The notes beneath the pieces were generated by a model, which saw only the letters and a program-made list of their open reading frames with translations, was not told where the DNA came from and did no database searches. From the NCBI RefSeq assembly GCF_000263635.1, contig NZ_ADEV01000004.1, forward strand, positions 248,001 to 312,000: a DNA stretch of 64,000 bases, in the 5' to 3' direction. Origin of the DNA: Gardnerella greenwoodii 00703Dmash. GTDB taxonomy: Bacteria; Actinomycetota; Actinomycetes; Actinomycetales; Bifidobacteriaceae. Each line of letters opens with the position of its first letter. Position 1 is the stretch's first letter. Made by a program: the position numbers and the translations under genes. Shown here one piece after another: positions 63,485-64,000 of the stretch.

Positions 63485-63778
63485 ATGAAAGATTATGATA
63501 TTGATAAAAATAAACTGTTAGTACGCTTGCACAGAGTGCAGGGTCAGCTTAGCGCTATCAATACTATGATTGAGAAAGATGCTGAATGCAAAGATGTTCT
63601 TATGCAACTTTCTGCTGCAACAGCTGCGTTGCATTCTTTAGCTGTGTTGACTGCGCGTGAGCATGTTAATAGTGATATACAACGTGCTGTTGAAACAGGC
63701 ACGGCTGAAGGCGCAAAACAAGCAATGGAAGATGTTACTGAGATTATTGATCGTTTGCTTCGCTACGAAAAGGCCTAG
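63485..63778 (+). CDS. CsoR/FrmR-family metal- or formaldehyde-sensing repressor
   Basis: A 97-residue all-helical DUF156 repressor. The N-terminal LLVRLHRVQGQLSAINTMIE helix is typical. Of the CsoR copper ligands, Cys35 and His60 are present, but the third position is Asp64 instead of Cys, as in FrmR-like members rather than Cu(I) sensors. GAGGGAGC precedes the ATG. No obvious target gene (copper ATPase, formaldehyde enzymes) lies nearby; it may control the next gene. Confidence 0.85.
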   Translation: MKDYDIDKNKLLVRLHRVQGQLSAINTMIEKDAECKDVLMQLSAATAALHSLAVLTAREHVNSDIQRAVETGTAEGAKQAMEDVTEIIDRLLRYEKA

Positions 63779-63784
63779 TATATA

Positions 63785-64000
63785 GTGCCAGATTTGCATA
63801 CTGATTTGCATACTGATTTGCATACTGTTTTGCACACAGTGCAAGAAAATTCTTCTAATCCGGCGCATGATGCGTTTGTTGAGAAAAAGTCAGAATTTAT
63901 TGGCAATATTTGTCATGTAACAACTCTTGATGAAGCTGTGGATTTTGTGCAGTCGGTTAAAGTTGCGAATCCTAAAGCGCGTCACGTTGCGTATGCTGCT
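63785..64000 (+). CDS. YigZ/IMPACT-family protein (5' part, cut by window end)
   Basis: The first 72 codons of a gene that continues past the window. The segment AHDAFVEKKSEFIGNICHVTT and NPKARHVAYAA match the YigZ/IMPACT family. GTG 63785 is the most upstream start; it gives an N-terminus with DLHTDLHTDLHT from 12-base tandem repeats (63791-63838), and a later start is possible. It starts 6 bases after the repressor gene. Family role is linked to translation control but is poorly defined in bacteria. Confidence 0.75.
   Translation, partial: MPDLHTDLHTDLHTVLHTVQENSSNPAHDAFVEKKSEFIGNICHVTTLDEAVDFVQSVKVANPKARHVAYAA

Overview
The window looks like a chromosomal segment of a low-GC member of the Bifidobacteriaceae, most likely Gardnerella. 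The basis is the actinobacterial gene content (DivIVA/Scy-like coiled-coil protein, FHA protein, PNPase with an Arg/Asp-rich tail, CIRCE-controlled groES, actinobacterial-type LexA box), bifidobacterial-looking protein sequences, and an AT-biased codon usage below that of most bifidobacteria. This assignment is inference from reading; no database was searched.

Layout. 0.1-5.7 kb: a maltodextrin-type ABC importer, a GH13 glucosidase and a LacI regulator form one operon. 5.7-10.4 kb: a MIF-like tautomerase, GtrA, a histidine phosphatase, an unknown protein, gltX and tRNA-Glu/tRNA-Gln. 10.8-20.9 kb: a metallophosphoesterase, murA, a membrane Ser/Thr kinase followed by a large Ig-like surface protein, tRNA-Ala, a frameshifted dedA and two unknown membrane proteins. 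21-32.7 kb: rpsO, pnp, an aldo/keto reductase, a YfiH-family protein, a pyroglutamyl-peptidase homologue without its catalytic His, a DivIVA-domain protein, pepC, aroG and mtnN. 33-38.8 kb: pstSCAB (pstC is frameshifted) and a purine permease. 38.9-40.3 kb: the L10 leader with rplJ-rplL.

40.3-43.5 kb is an accessory-looking island. It holds three families of short hairpin repeats, two poly-G tracts that both fall in putative promoter spacers, a secreted protein with an LPXTG-like tail, a gene fragment and a higBA toxin-antitoxin pair. 43.5-49 kb: an operon of an FHA-domain protein, a 1249-residue protein that reads as a helicase-nuclease with every catalytic motif eroded, and a 68-residue protein. 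49-57.5 kb: an FmdB-type zinc ribbon, a SAF-domain protein, CIRCE-groES, hisC, tRNA-Tyr/Thr/Met, rpmG, murB, an amino-acid permease and ferredoxin. 57.5-64 kb: dinB with an SOS box, an EamA transporter, tRNA-Ser, a minisatellite, a large wall-anchored adhesin-like protein, a CsoR/FrmR-family repressor and the start of a YigZ-family gene.

The strongest unusual signals are: poly-G tracts inside two putative promoter spacers (possible phase variation); two independent +1 frameshifts, in dedA and pstC, at the same CCAT(n)GCCGG sequence; the tandem hairpin arrays with compensatory stem changes; and the FHA / catalytically dead helicase-nuclease operon.
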